A stretch of 28,463 nt of DNA, taken from contig CAYWDZ010000010.1 of assembly GCA_964456255.1 (NCBI GenBank), positions 1-28,463 of the forward strand, read 5' to 3'. Below are positions 14,966 to 22,268 of this stretch, piece by piece (within the stretch, counting starts at the first letter, position 1; every line of letters starts with the position of its first letter). The notes under the pieces are model-generated. The model saw only the letters and a list, made by a program, of their open reading frames with translations, searched no databases and had not been told where the DNA came from. The stretch is from ZC4RG30 sp964456255. GTDB lineage: Bacteria > Pseudomonadota > Gammaproteobacteria > Steroidobacterales > Steroidobacteraceae. Made by a program: the position numbers and the translations under genes.

Positions 14966-16789
14966 ATGATCCGTTTCCGCATGACCTGCGCCCTGGGCGC
15001 CCTGCTGCTTGCCTCAACGACCCTGGCGCAGAACCAGAGCGACATCACCTATGCCTGTGACCGCGCCTGCCTGACCAGGGTGGTCGATGCGTATGTCGCG
15101 GGGCTGATCGCCAATGACCCGGCGCGCGTGCCGTTCGCGCCCGGCGCAAAGCTCACGCTGAACGATGATGTGGTGCCCGCGGGCAAGCTGTTCTGGGACC
15201 AGGCCGCCTCGGTGCAGGCGCGCATCGACATCGCCAACCCGCGCTGGGGCGATACCGGCACGCAGGCGGTCATCAACAACGCCGATGGCTCGCAATACAT
15301 CTATGCGTTCCGGCTCAAGGTGAAGAACTCGCGCATCACCGAGGCCGAAGCCATGCTGATCCGCAATGTGGACGAAGGCGGATTGTTCGATGTGAAGACG
15401 CTGCAGAAGCCCAACCCCAACTTCAACATCCGCATCCGCCCCGCCGAGCAGGATTCCTACTACGACCTGGTCGCCGCGGCTGAAGGTTACTGGCGCGCCT
15501 TCAACTCCAACGGCACACCCGAATACACCCCTGCGCCGTTCTGGCCGAACGTCGTGCGCCTGGAGAATGGCTACCGGACCACCGACGTCAGCGTCGGCGG
15601 CAACGCGCCGATGAGCGCGGCCGAGCAGTTCGACACCGGCCGCCATGCCGGGCGCAACATCTGGGACATTCGCTACCCGGTGGTGGACGAGGAATACGGC
15701 GTGGTGATGAGCTTCGCGCGCTTCGGGCTCAAGACCGGCGCCACGCCGAAGAGCTCCTCGCAGGCTTCGACGCGGCTGGTGGCCGAGTTCTTTGCAGTGC
15801 GCAAGGGGCAGATCTGGGACATCCAGGCGGTGATGGTCAATCGCGACGAGAAGCTGCCCTCTGCCTGGGCGCCGGACTATGGCCCCACGCGCGGCGGCTG
15901 GGCGCCGGTCACCTGCGATCGCGCCTGCCTCACGAAATTCGTCGACAAGTACTACGCAGCACTGGTCGCCAACGACACGCGCGCACTACCGGAAGCCGCG
16001 CGCGCACGCATCACGCTGAACGGCGATGAGGTGCCGTTGAGCAAGGTGTTCTGGGAAAGCGCCAACAAGGTGCGCTGGCGCTTCGACATCGTGAACCAGC
16101 AGCTGGGCGACACCGGCACGCAGGTGGTGGTCACCAATGCCGATGGCTCGGAGACCATGGAAGTGCTGCGCCTGAAGGTGGCCAGTGGCGCGATCACCGA
16201 GATGGAGATCGTCCGCTGCAACAAGGGCGATGGCGGCGATGCATGGTGGGGGCCCGAGCAACTGGACCCCGAGCCTTCTGCTTACCTGAAGCTGCCGATC
16301 CCGCCGGCTGAACGCGATGGTTACTACGGGCTGGTCGCCATCGCCGATGGCTACTGGCGCGCCTTCCAGACCAACGGCACGCCGGACTACCACCGCACGG
16401 ACGTGCTGCCCGACACCACCCGCTTCGAGAACGGCGCGCACTTCACCGGCCTGGTGCGCAATGGCGTGTACGCGACCGTGATGGACGGCTTCGACCGCGG
16501 CCAGTTCAAGGGCCGCAACCTGTGGGATCGCCGCTATCCCGTGGTGGACGAGGAGCGCGGCATCGTGCTCGTCATCCTGCGCTTTGGAAAGGTCGCGGGC
16601 GTGCAGAACGCCGCCTCGGTGACTTCGATCGATCGCATCGTCGGGGAGTTCTTTACGGCCAAGGCCGGCAAGATCCAGGAGGTCCAGGCGGTGCTGGTCA
16701 ATCGCAGTGACGACAAGCCCACCGGGTGGAACACGAATTGGTACGGCCCCGGCAAGAATGGCTGGCAGAATATGCCGACCGGGCAGTAG
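14966..16789 (+). CDS. Exported protein with two tandem CDRAC modules
   Basis: A 607-residue exported protein of unknown function. Start 14966 has AGGGGG 7 bp upstream and gives the signal peptide MIRFRMTCALGALLLASTTLAQ; the open frame extends upstream without support. The mature protein is two copies of one module, about residues 31-312 and 317-600. Matching landmarks are CDRACLTR / CDRACLTK, ANPRWGDTGTQAV / VNQQLGDTGTQVV, NADGSQ / NADGSE, AEGYWRAFNSNGTPEY / ADGYWRAFQTNGTPDY, GRNIWDIRYPVVDEEYG / GRNLWDRRYPVVDEERG, and VAEFFAVRKGQIWDIQAVMVNR / VGEFFTAKAGKIQEVQAVLVNR. The minus-strand neighbour at 12339-13277 carries a single copy. Each module looks like two NTF2/SnoaL-like halves, which is inference. 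The membrane-anchored helical protein gene follows after 42 bp. Confidence 0.85.
   Translation: MIRFRMTCALGALLLASTTLAQNQSDITYACDRACLTRVVDAYVAGLIANDPARVPFAPGAKLTLNDDVVPAGKLFWDQAASVQARIDIANPRWGDTGTQAVINNADGSQYIYAFRLKVKNSRITEAEAMLIRNVDEGGLFDVKTLQKPNPNFNIRIRPAEQDSYYDLVAAAEGYWRAFNSNGTPEYTPAPFWPNVVRLENGYRTTDVSVGGNAPMSAAEQFDTGRHAGRNIWDIRYPVVDEEYGVVMSFARFGLKTGATPKSSSQASTRLVAEFFAVRKGQIWDIQAVMVNRDEKLPSAWAPDYGPTRGGWAPVTCDRACLTKFVDKYYAALVANDTRALPEAARARITLNGDEVPLSKVFWESANKVRWRFDIVNQQLGDTGTQVVVTNADGSETMEVLRLKVASGAITEMEIVRCNKGDGGDAWWGPEQLDPEPSAYLKLPIPPAERDGYYGLVAIADGYWRAFQTNGTPDYHRTDVLPDTTRFENGAHFTGLVRNGVYATVMDGFDRGQFKGRNLWDRRYPVVDEERGIVLVILRFGKVAGVQNAASVTSIDRIVGEFFTAKAGKIQEVQAVLVNRSDDKPTGWNTNWYGPGKNGWQNMPTGQ
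15056..15901 (+). repeat. CDRAC module copy 1 (coding repeat)
   Basis: Encodes residues 31-312 of the 607-residue exported protein. It starts at the CDRACL motif and ends with a Gly/Trp tail (GPTRGGW). It is an ancient, diverged duplicate of copy 2, recognisable in the protein by the shared landmarks rather than by long identical DNA. Confidence 0.75.
15914..16765 (+). repeat. CDRAC module copy 2 (coding repeat)
   Basis: Encodes residues 317-600. It begins with CDRACL, as copy 1 does, and ends with a similar Gly/Trp tail (GPGKNGW). The linker to copy 1 is only a few residues (APVT), so the two modules are directly abutted. Confidence 0.75.
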
Positions 16790-16831
16790 CCCGACCCGGC
16801 GTCGGTACTGGCGGGCGACAGGGAGTTGTCC

Positions 16832-17782
16832 ATGAAGATCCTTGTATCGGTGTGCGCAGCGCTCGCCGTCGCGGCGGGTACCTTGTCTGGATTGATGTGG
16901 CGCGACCTGAATGCGGAGCGGCAGATCAGCGCCGACCTGCGTTCGGAGCTCGTTGCGGCCAGAACCGAACTGGCGGCGCGACCAGTGGTGCAGATTGCAG
17001 CTCCCCCACCGCCGGCGCCTGTGGTCGAACCTGCGCCCGCCGCCCCTGCAATGGTATCGGCGGAAAGCACGAATGCAGTGGTGATCGCCGAGGCGGTCAA
17101 GCGACAGCAGGCACTGATGGCCGACACCGAATACCGCAAGGCGCGCCAGGAGCAGGCGCGCATCAACCTCAGGCAGCGCTACGCCGGCCTCGCGCAGCAG
17201 CTCGGCATCTCGCAGCAGCAGATGGACAAGGTCATCGACATCCTGGTCGAATCCCAGCTGCGCGACAGCGACCAGACAACCGAGCTGCTGGCGAATGGCA
17301 CGCCGCACGATGAAGCTTCGGTGGCGGAGATGCAGCGCCAGGCCGAGCAGTATCAGCAGCAACTGAAGACGGATGTCTCGGCGTTGATTGGCGAGGATGG
17401 CTTCAACCAGTTGATGGAATTCGAAGAGACGCAGCCGTCGCGAACGCGCGTGAACAATCTCACGACGCTGCTGGCGCGGTCAGGGCATCCGATGACGCCC
17501 GCTCAGACGCAATCGCTGACTCGCGTGATCATCGCCGAGCAGAAGCGCATGGAAGCAGAATCCAGGGCACTCGCCGATGCCGGACAGGCCGAAACGAAGT
17601 CGCCGGCCGAGCGTCAGGCCGAAGCCAACCGCAACATCCTGCAGGCCTCGACCGGGTTTCTCGACGGGCAGCAACTGGAGCTGATGCGCGGCCGGTTCCA
17701 GCAACGCGCAACCATCGACTCGGCCAACGATCGCGTGCAGCAGCGTGAACGCGAAGTGATGCAGCAGCCGCCGGGCCAGTAA
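16832..17782 (+). CDS. Membrane-anchored periplasmic helical protein, Spy/CpxP-like motifs
   Basis: A 316-residue protein, not recognised as a named family. ATG 16832 is preferred to TTG 16826 because GGGAG at 16821-16825 is 6 bp before it. Residues 3-23 form one transmembrane or signal-anchor helix. A Pro/Ala linker (about 51-75, APPPPAPVVEPAPAAPA) leads to an all-helical domain rich in Gln, Glu and Arg. Three segments recall the LTxxQ motifs of Spy/CpxP-type periplasmic proteins: LGISQQQMDKVIDIL (124-138), MTPAQTQSLTRVI (221-233) and LDGQQLELMRGRF (277-289). Between them is an IGEDGFNQLMEFEETQPSR block. The Spy/CpxP comparison is inference from motif pattern. It lies 42 bp after the double CDRAC gene and is probably co-transcribed with it. 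Confidence 0.8.
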   Translation: MKILVSVCAALAVAAGTLSGLMWRDLNAERQISADLRSELVAARTELAARPVVQIAAPPPPAPVVEPAPAAPAMVSAESTNAVVIAEAVKRQQALMADTEYRKARQEQARINLRQRYAGLAQQLGISQQQMDKVIDILVESQLRDSDQTTELLANGTPHDEASVAEMQRQAEQYQQQLKTDVSALIGEDGFNQLMEFEETQPSRTRVNNLTTLLARSGHPMTPAQTQSLTRVIIAEQKRMEAESRALADAGQAETKSPAERQAEANRNILQASTGFLDGQQLELMRGRFQQRATIDSANDRVQQREREVMQQPPGQ

Positions 17783-17803
17783 TCCCGGCGCTACCCGTCT
17801 GGA

Positions 17804-18142
17804 CTAGTCCTTCTCGAAGCGCACGATGGTGCCGCCCATGTTGGCTTCGAGGTCACCACCATCCAGCGGCGTCATCGTGATGCCCGAGCTTCCCGGGCAA
17901 CTGACCGCGATGGTCTTCTCGCCCTTCTGCCAGGTGCAGTCGAGGCTGACGCTGTTGCCGCCCTCGCCCACGCTCATCGTGGCCTTTCCATCGCCCTGAA
18001 AATCAAAGGTCATGGAACCACCGCCGCCCGGCAACTGGCCGGCATACTTGCCCGACACGCCTCCCGTGCCTCCGCCGCCGCACGCCGCCATGCCCAGCAA
18101 TGCGACGCAGGCGAGACCACCGATTCGAAGTGAAGTTTTCAT
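17804..18142 (-). CDS. Small lipoprotein, unknown function
   Basis: A 112-residue protein with an N-terminal lipoprotein signal and lipobox LLGMAAC (lipidated cysteine at 21), followed by a Gly-rich stretch. The rest is a small beta-rich domain with alternating strands (GKYAGQLPGG, MTFDFQGDGKATMSVG, VSLDCTWQKGEKTIAVSC, GITMTPLDGGDLEANMGGTIVRFEKD) and two further cysteines that could pair. Similar small lipoproteins that follow a modified or mutated sugar-binding or META-like fold exist, but I do not recognise this one. It converges on the helical-protein gene with a 21-bp gap and lies 77 bp downstream of the TauE/SafE gene, so read-through from that operon is possible. Confidence 0.78.
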   Translation of the reverse strand: MKTSLRIGGLACVALLGMAACGGGGTGGVSGKYAGQLPGGGGSMTFDFQGDGKATMSVGEGGNSVSLDCTWQKGEKTIAVSCPGSSGITMTPLDGGDLEANMGGTIVRFEKD

Positions 18143-18219
18143 TGTTGTGACTTCTATGTTGAGACCCAGCCGGATACTGCTGCCGGTTCGCGCGGGGCGT
18201 CAACGGAAACCGTAATGGG

Positions 18220-18975
18220 CTACAGAAGCGGCAGCGTCCGCCACAGCACGAAGCCGCTCATCACGATCAGCAGCACGCCGAATGCACGCCGCAGGCTGGC
18301 GTGCGCGAGCCTGCGGCCGAGCATCTGGCCCGCGAGACTGCCAAACGTACCGACTGCGGCAAAGACTGCGATCTCGGCCCACGGCATCCGCACCTGTGCG
18401 CCGGCAAGTTGCACGTAGTGGCCCACGAACCCGCTGGCTGAATTCAATGCGATGACCGCGAGGCTGGTGCCCACGGCCTGCCGCATCGACAGGCCCCCGA
18501 GAATGACCAGTGCCGGCACGAACAGGAAGCCGCCGCCCACTCCAACAAATCCCGTGATCAGCCCGACGCCCACTCCGGCGGCAAGCAGCCATGCGAAGTG
18601 GCGCTGCGGCGCTGCATCCGGCGTGGAGGGTGCAGGTCGCAGCATGGAGAAAGAGGCCAACCCCATGATGACCGCGAATACGATCAGCTGCACCGCGCCG
18701 CTGACCCAATGCGAGACCCAGGCACCCGCATAGGTCGCGACGATGCCCGGCAGCCCGAAGCTGACGACATAGCGCCAGTTGACCAGCCGCTGACGCGCAT
18801 GGCTGGCCGCACCGGTCATCGCGATGATGCCGACGATCGCCAGCGAAGCAGCAACCGCCAGCTTGGTCGACATGCCGACGACGTAAACCAGGATCGGTAC
18901 CGTGAGAATCGAACCGCCCGAGCCGAGCAGGCCCAGCGAAAGGCCAACGACCAGCGCGCCGAGCCAGGTCAGCAA
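18220..18975 (-). CDS. TauE/SafE family membrane transporter
   Basis: A multi-pass inner-membrane protein of the TauE/SafE (sulfite/organosulfonate exporter) family, about 251 residues. Two inverted-repeat halves each carry the family glycine motif: GLLGSGGSILTVPILVYVVG near the N-terminus and GFVGVGGGFLFVPALVILGG in the second half. It probably moves sulfite, thiosulfate or a related sulfur anion. The start is uncertain: TTG at 18975 overlaps the DUF6691 stop by 7 bases and places the first helix right after it; GTG at 19002 is an alternative. No strong Shine-Dalgarno is visible, so coupling to the upstream gene is likely. It is the last gene of a six-gene minus-strand run starting at uxaC. 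Confidence 0.84.
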   Translation of the reverse strand: MLTWLGALVVGLSLGLLGSGGSILTVPILVYVVGMSTKLAVAASLAIVGIIAMTGAASHARQRLVNWRYVVSFGLPGIVATYAGAWVSHWVSGAVQLIVFAVIMGLASFSMLRPAPSTPDAAPQRHFAWLLAAGVGVGLITGFVGVGGGFLFVPALVILGGLSMRQAVGTSLAVIALNSASGFVGHYVQLAGAQVRMPWAEIAVFAAVGTFGSLAGQMLGRRLAHASLRRAFGVLLIVMSGFVLWRTLPLL

Positions 18976-19394
18976 CGCGCGGCGCCCCGGCTCGCGAGCC
19001 ACCCCTGCACGTACGCGCCGACGATCATCCCGTCGAGCGCGAGCAGCAGCGGCCAGTTGCCGGTGCCGAGACCGGCGATCGCAGGCCCGGGGCAAACACC
19101 ACTCAGCCCCCAGCCGATGCCGAACAGCGCCGCGCCGCCCAGCGTGCGCCAGTTCATGTCGGAGGGATGCCGGCCGAAGGTGCCGCCGAGCACCGGGCGC
19201 GACAGGACCCGCGGCAATCCCTGATACGCGATCGTAGTGACGACCACCGCGCCGCCGAGCACCAGCAGCAGGCCGAAGTCCTGGAAGCGCAGGAAGGAAA
19301 GCACCACCTCCGGCTTCACCATCGACGAACAGGAAAGTCCGAATCCAAACAGCACACCGGTGATGAGCGCGACGATGAGCGTGGAGGCCTTCAT
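18969..19394 (-). CDS. DUF6691 / YeeE-YedE C-terminal half (PmpB-like)
   Basis: A 141-residue inner-membrane protein with about four helices. It resembles the C-terminal half of YeeE/YedE (TsuA-type) sulfur transporters. The hallmark GWGLSGVCPGPAIAGLGTG contains the conserved cysteine C101; a second cysteine, C22, is in GLSCSSMVKPE. In TsuA, conserved cysteines relay thiosulfate or persulfide sulfur. It pairs with the half-transporter gene immediately upstream, with which it shares one base (TGATG). The open frame continues far upstream, but the family N-terminus (MKASTLIVALITGVLFGFG) and the overlap fix the start at 19394. Confidence 0.86.
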   Translation of the reverse strand: MKASTLIVALITGVLFGFGLSCSSMVKPEVVLSFLRFQDFGLLLVLGGAVVVTTIAYQGLPRVLSRPVLGGTFGRHPSDMNWRTLGGAALFGIGWGLSGVCPGPAIAGLGTGNWPLLLALDGMIVGAYVQGWLASRGAARC

Positions 19395-19861
19395 CACACG
19401 CCTCCGAATGCCGTCACGAGTTGCGCCGTGACGATCGCGGCGCCAAGGAAGATCACCACCGCCAGCAGCGACGGCAACTGGAACGAAGCAAGACCGCAGA
19501 TGCCATGGCCCGACGTGCAGCCATTGCTCATGCGCGCGCCGAAGCCGGCGAGAAAGCCGCCCACTGCCAGCCGCCACCAGGGCACGCCGGTCCGGTATGT
19601 GATGCCGTGCGCGCTGGTGAACAGGAACAGCGCGCCGCCGATTACGAGGCCAATGGCGAGCGCCAGCCGCCAGCCGCGGCTGGCGAGGAAGCGTTCCTGC
19701 TGGAAGAACGGCAGCCGCGAAAAGTACGACCACGTGGAGCTGAACACCGTGCTCATGCCGGTGATCAGGCCCGACATGGCGAAGGCGAAGGCCACGGCCA
19801 CGCCGATCAGCAACCCGCCGACGAGGTAGGGCCCGATGCCATTTGGAAAGAACTCTTGCAT
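19394..19861 (-). CDS. YeeE/YedE family half-transporter (PmpA-like)
   Basis: A 155-residue inner-membrane protein, the N-terminal half-partner of the DUF6691 protein. It has about four hydrophobic helices and the conserved MSNGCTSGHGICGLA motif with C115 and C122. This family moves thiosulfate or related reduced sulfur compounds into the cell. Start 19861 (MQEFFPNGIGPYL) begins just before the first helix. It is only 8 bp downstream of the hydrolase stop and has a weak AGGT site, so it looks co-transcribed with sugar-related genes. Such pairs often accompany a BigR-type regulator and a persulfide dioxygenase; neither is here. Confidence 0.86.
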   Translation of the reverse strand: MQEFFPNGIGPYLVGGLLIGVAVAFAFAMSGLITGMSTVFSSTWSYFSRLPFFQQERFLASRGWRLALAIGLVIGGALFLFTSAHGITYRTGVPWWRLAVGGFLAGFGARMSNGCTSGHGICGLASFQLPSLLAVVIFLGAAIVTAQLVTAFGGV

Positions 19862-19869
19862 CGCTGCGG

Positions 19870-21225
19870 CTACCTGCCCGTGTACGTTCCCCAGTTCGAC
19901 CCATCCCAGGTGAACAGGGGCGGCGGGATCGGGCCCGGGTCGAACAGCTTCGACGCACCCAGCCCCGGCGCCTCGCGCATCAGCTCGGCGGCCATGGCCT
20001 GCGTCGCCGCGAGCGAGGTGTCGCCCCACTTGCCCGTATCCAGGTAGCGGATCAGCAGCCTGAAGCCCACCGCCTTGTCCACGGCCGGCATCGAGGCATG
20101 CCCGGCTGTGTCGGTCCACAGCATCCGGAACAGATGATCCGTGCCGGCCTTCTTCAGGGTTGCGAGATACGCCAGCTTGTAGGGGGCCGCATCGACGGGA
20201 TCGTCGTTGTCCACGTTGACCACCGGACCCTTGATCTTTCCCGTGTAGGAACCCAGCGGTTCTTCACGCGCGACCGCGGCCGGATCGGCCTTGATGCGCG
20301 GAGCTTTGGCCAGCGTGGCAAGGTCGGCCTTCAGATCAAGACCCACCTTTCTGTAAGCGGCTTCGACCATGGCGGCGCGGCCGGAGCGCTGGAGCAGATC
20401 GGCATAGTCCACATCGGTGTTCCACGACACATTGCCGCCGGCCACCTTCTCGACCCCGGCGCGCACGCTGGCCGGATTGGCGAACGCGAAGTTCGCCGCG
20501 ATCTGGTCCAGCTGCGCGTCGTAGTCCGTGGGGCCCGGCTTCGGCTGGTTGCGGTCGGTCCACAGCGCGAACTGTTCGAATGACGAGGCCAGCGCCAGCC
20601 GCGCCCGCCCGTGTGGTGTTGACGCGGCCTTCTTCACCAGCTCGTTCAGCGCCGCGGTCTCGGCCTGCACGTTGTCGATGTTCACCAGCTTCAGCGGCGC
20701 CGCCGGATCCACCAGCGACTTCAGCGCGAACACGGCGTTCAACTTGTCGCGCTGGCCGGCGATCTGGCCGCCACCACCGCCGGCCATGATCAGCGCGCCA
20801 GCAAAGATCTCCGGCCTTCGTTCCATGGCCAGGCGCGTGACGAAGCCCCCGCGCGAGGTGCCGGAAACCAGCGTGCGCTTCGGGGTCCCCCACTTGTCGA
20901 TGAACTGCTGACGGACCGCCATGAGGTTGTCCACGGCCTTCAGGAAGTCGTAGCCCACCGGTTCACGCTGGGTGCCACCGGTGGCGAAGCCCTGGGAAAA
21001 CAGCCATTCGCGATACGGATCGACGCGCTGCGTGGGGCCGCGGGCCCCGGCCAGTGATGCGCCATCCAGGTCCACGATGATCGTGCCGTTCCAGTTCGCG
21101 GGTCTGGAAATCTCCCAGCGCGTGCCATCGGGCAATGTGCCGGAGATGGATTCGGTCTCCGCCGCCGGTGTAGCCGCACTCCATGCCAGGCACAGGGCCA
21201 GGCCCAGGAAAGTTCTGCGCAACAT
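19870..21225 (-). CDS. Exported alpha/beta hydrolase of unknown substrate
   Basis: A 451-residue secreted or periplasmic hydrolase. A signal peptide (MLRRTFLGLALCLAWSAATPAAE) follows a good AGGAG 7 bp before ATG 21225. The nucleophile elbow is SGTSRGGF with S124; the likely acid is an Asp in NVDNDDPVD (341-345) and the likely base is H376 in TDTAGHAS. A large insertion (about 150-320) between elbow and acid could be a lid. The sequence opens with SISGTLPDGTRWEISRPANWNGTIIVDLDG, a typical secreted esterase/peptidase-like start. It is not CE15 (no GCSRxG). An esterase acting on acylated xylan or its products would fit the neighbours uxaC and SMP-30, but the substrate is unknown; the gap to the SMP-30 gene upstream is 23 bp. 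Confidence 0.8.
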   Translation of the reverse strand: MLRRTFLGLALCLAWSAATPAAETESISGTLPDGTRWEISRPANWNGTIIVDLDGASLAGARGPTQRVDPYREWLFSQGFATGGTQREPVGYDFLKAVDNLMAVRQQFIDKWGTPKRTLVSGTSRGGFVTRLAMERRPEIFAGALIMAGGGGGQIAGQRDKLNAVFALKSLVDPAAPLKLVNIDNVQAETAALNELVKKAASTPHGRARLALASSFEQFALWTDRNQPKPGPTDYDAQLDQIAANFAFANPASVRAGVEKVAGGNVSWNTDVDYADLLQRSGRAAMVEAAYRKVGLDLKADLATLAKAPRIKADPAAVAREEPLGSYTGKIKGPVVNVDNDDPVDAAPYKLAYLATLKKAGTDHLFRMLWTDTAGHASMPAVDKAVGFRLLIRYLDTGKWGDTSLAATQAMAAELMREAPGLGASKLFDPGPIPPPLFTWDGSNWGTYTGR

Positions 21226-21248
21226 TCAAGTTCTCCTGTTCGTTCCGG

Positions 21249-22268
21249 TCAGCGCGCGTATCCCAGTCCGCTAACGCCCACGCGCACGCGGGCGATGAAA
21301 GTGTTCGACGTCATGTACAGCATGTGACCATCATCGCCAAAGGTGCAGTTGGAGACCGTCGTGCCAGTTTCGAAACGCCCCAGCGCCTTGCCCTCGGGCG
21401 AGAACACGGTCAGGCCGCCCGGCGACGAAGTGAACAGCGTGCCGTCAGCGGCCATGCACATCCCGTCTGGGTTGCCCGGCCCGCGCGGCAGGTCGCGCGC
21501 ATTGGCGAACACGCGCTTGCCGGTGACCTCGCCCCGCGCGTCCAGCGCATAGTCCATCCACACCGGATTGGCCTGGTCGGTGTTGGACACATACAGATGC
21601 CGCCCATCCGGCGACAGGATCACGCCATTCGGATATTTCAGGCTGTCGTCCACCAGATGCACCTTGCCCTGCGGATCCATGCGATACACACCGCTGATGG
21701 CCAGTTCACGCACCGGCGAGTTGTCGATGCCGGTCAGGCCATAGGGCGGATCCGTGAAGTACACATTGCCATCCGCGCCGCGCACCACATCGTTGGGGCT
21801 GTTGAAGCGCTTGCCTTCGAAGCGATCCGCCAGCACGGACTTGCGCTTCGTCGCAGGATCCAGGCGCATCAGTGCACGCGTGCCCGAATCCGCCAGCAGG
21901 AGAGTGCCCTTGGGTTCCAGGAACAGGCCGTTCGCGCCGGGCTCGCGCAGGTTGGAATCCGGCGGGCCGGCGTAGCCGGCCGGTTCCATGAACACCGACA
22001 GGCCGCCCGGCTCCGACCAGCGATAAATGCGATTTGCCTTCGGGTCGGTGAACAGCAGATAGCCGCCATCCTTGATCCACACCGGGCCTTCGGCCCAGGA
22101 GATGCCGTCGGCGATCTTCTCGATCCGCGCGTCGGCGCCGGCCACTGCTGCAAATGCGGGATCGAAGATGGTGACCTTGCCGATGGACTCGTATTCCGCC
22201 GCGGCCGCGCGCAGCACCAGCGCGGATGCGCACAGCGCGAGGGCGGTCATTGGGAGTCTGTTGTTCAC
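21249..22268 (-). CDS. Exported SMP-30/gluconolactonase-like lactonase
   Basis: A 339-residue six-bladed beta-propeller of the SMP-30/gluconolactonase/LRE family. Expected metal ligands are present: E60 in SWAEGPVW, N159 in FNSPNDVV and D268 in NPDGM, with N214 in KYPNGV. It should hydrolyse an aldono- or uronolactone. An N-terminal signal peptide (MTALALCASALVLRAAAA) indicates export, whereas many sugar lactonases in this family are cytoplasmic. The start is GTG and overlaps the uxaC stop by four bases (GTGA), strong evidence for coupling. The substrate is not determinable; xylono-, glucurono- or arabino-lactone are reasonable guesses from the context. Confidence 0.88.
   Translation of the reverse strand: MNNRLPMTALALCASALVLRAAAAEYESIGKVTIFDPAFAAVAGADARIEKIADGISWAEGPVWIKDGGYLLFTDPKANRIYRWSEPGGLSVFMEPAGYAGPPDSNLREPGANGLFLEPKGTLLLADSGTRALMRLDPATKRKSVLADRFEGKRFNSPNDVVRGADGNVYFTDPPYGLTGIDNSPVRELAISGVYRMDPQGKVHLVDDSLKYPNGVILSPDGRHLYVSNTDQANPVWMDYALDARGEVTGKRVFANARDLPRGPGNPDGMCMAADGTLFTSSPGGLTVFSPEGKALGRFETGTTVSNCTFGDDGHMLYMTSNTFIARVRVGVSGLGYAR

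Noticed and set aside
15056..16765. CDRAC motif as a c-type heme site
   Set aside because: The spacing is C-x3-C followed by Leu, not CxxCH; a disulfide or helix cap is more plausible.
15986..17362. Minus-strand open frame across two plus-strand genes
   Set aside because: It crosses the boundary of two real genes, has no motif, and the plus-strand frames have signal peptides and ribosome sites.
18969..19958. YeeE half-transporter as a fusion with a long N-terminal extension
   Set aside because: The extension is out-of-frame reading of the upstream half-transporter gene; the TGATG overlap and family N-terminus place the real start at 19394.
19870..21225. Glucuronoyl esterase (CE15), suggested by the glucuronoxylan context
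   Set aside because: CE15 enzymes carry a GCSRxG nucleophile motif; here the elbow is SGTSRGGF and the rest does not follow CE15 order.
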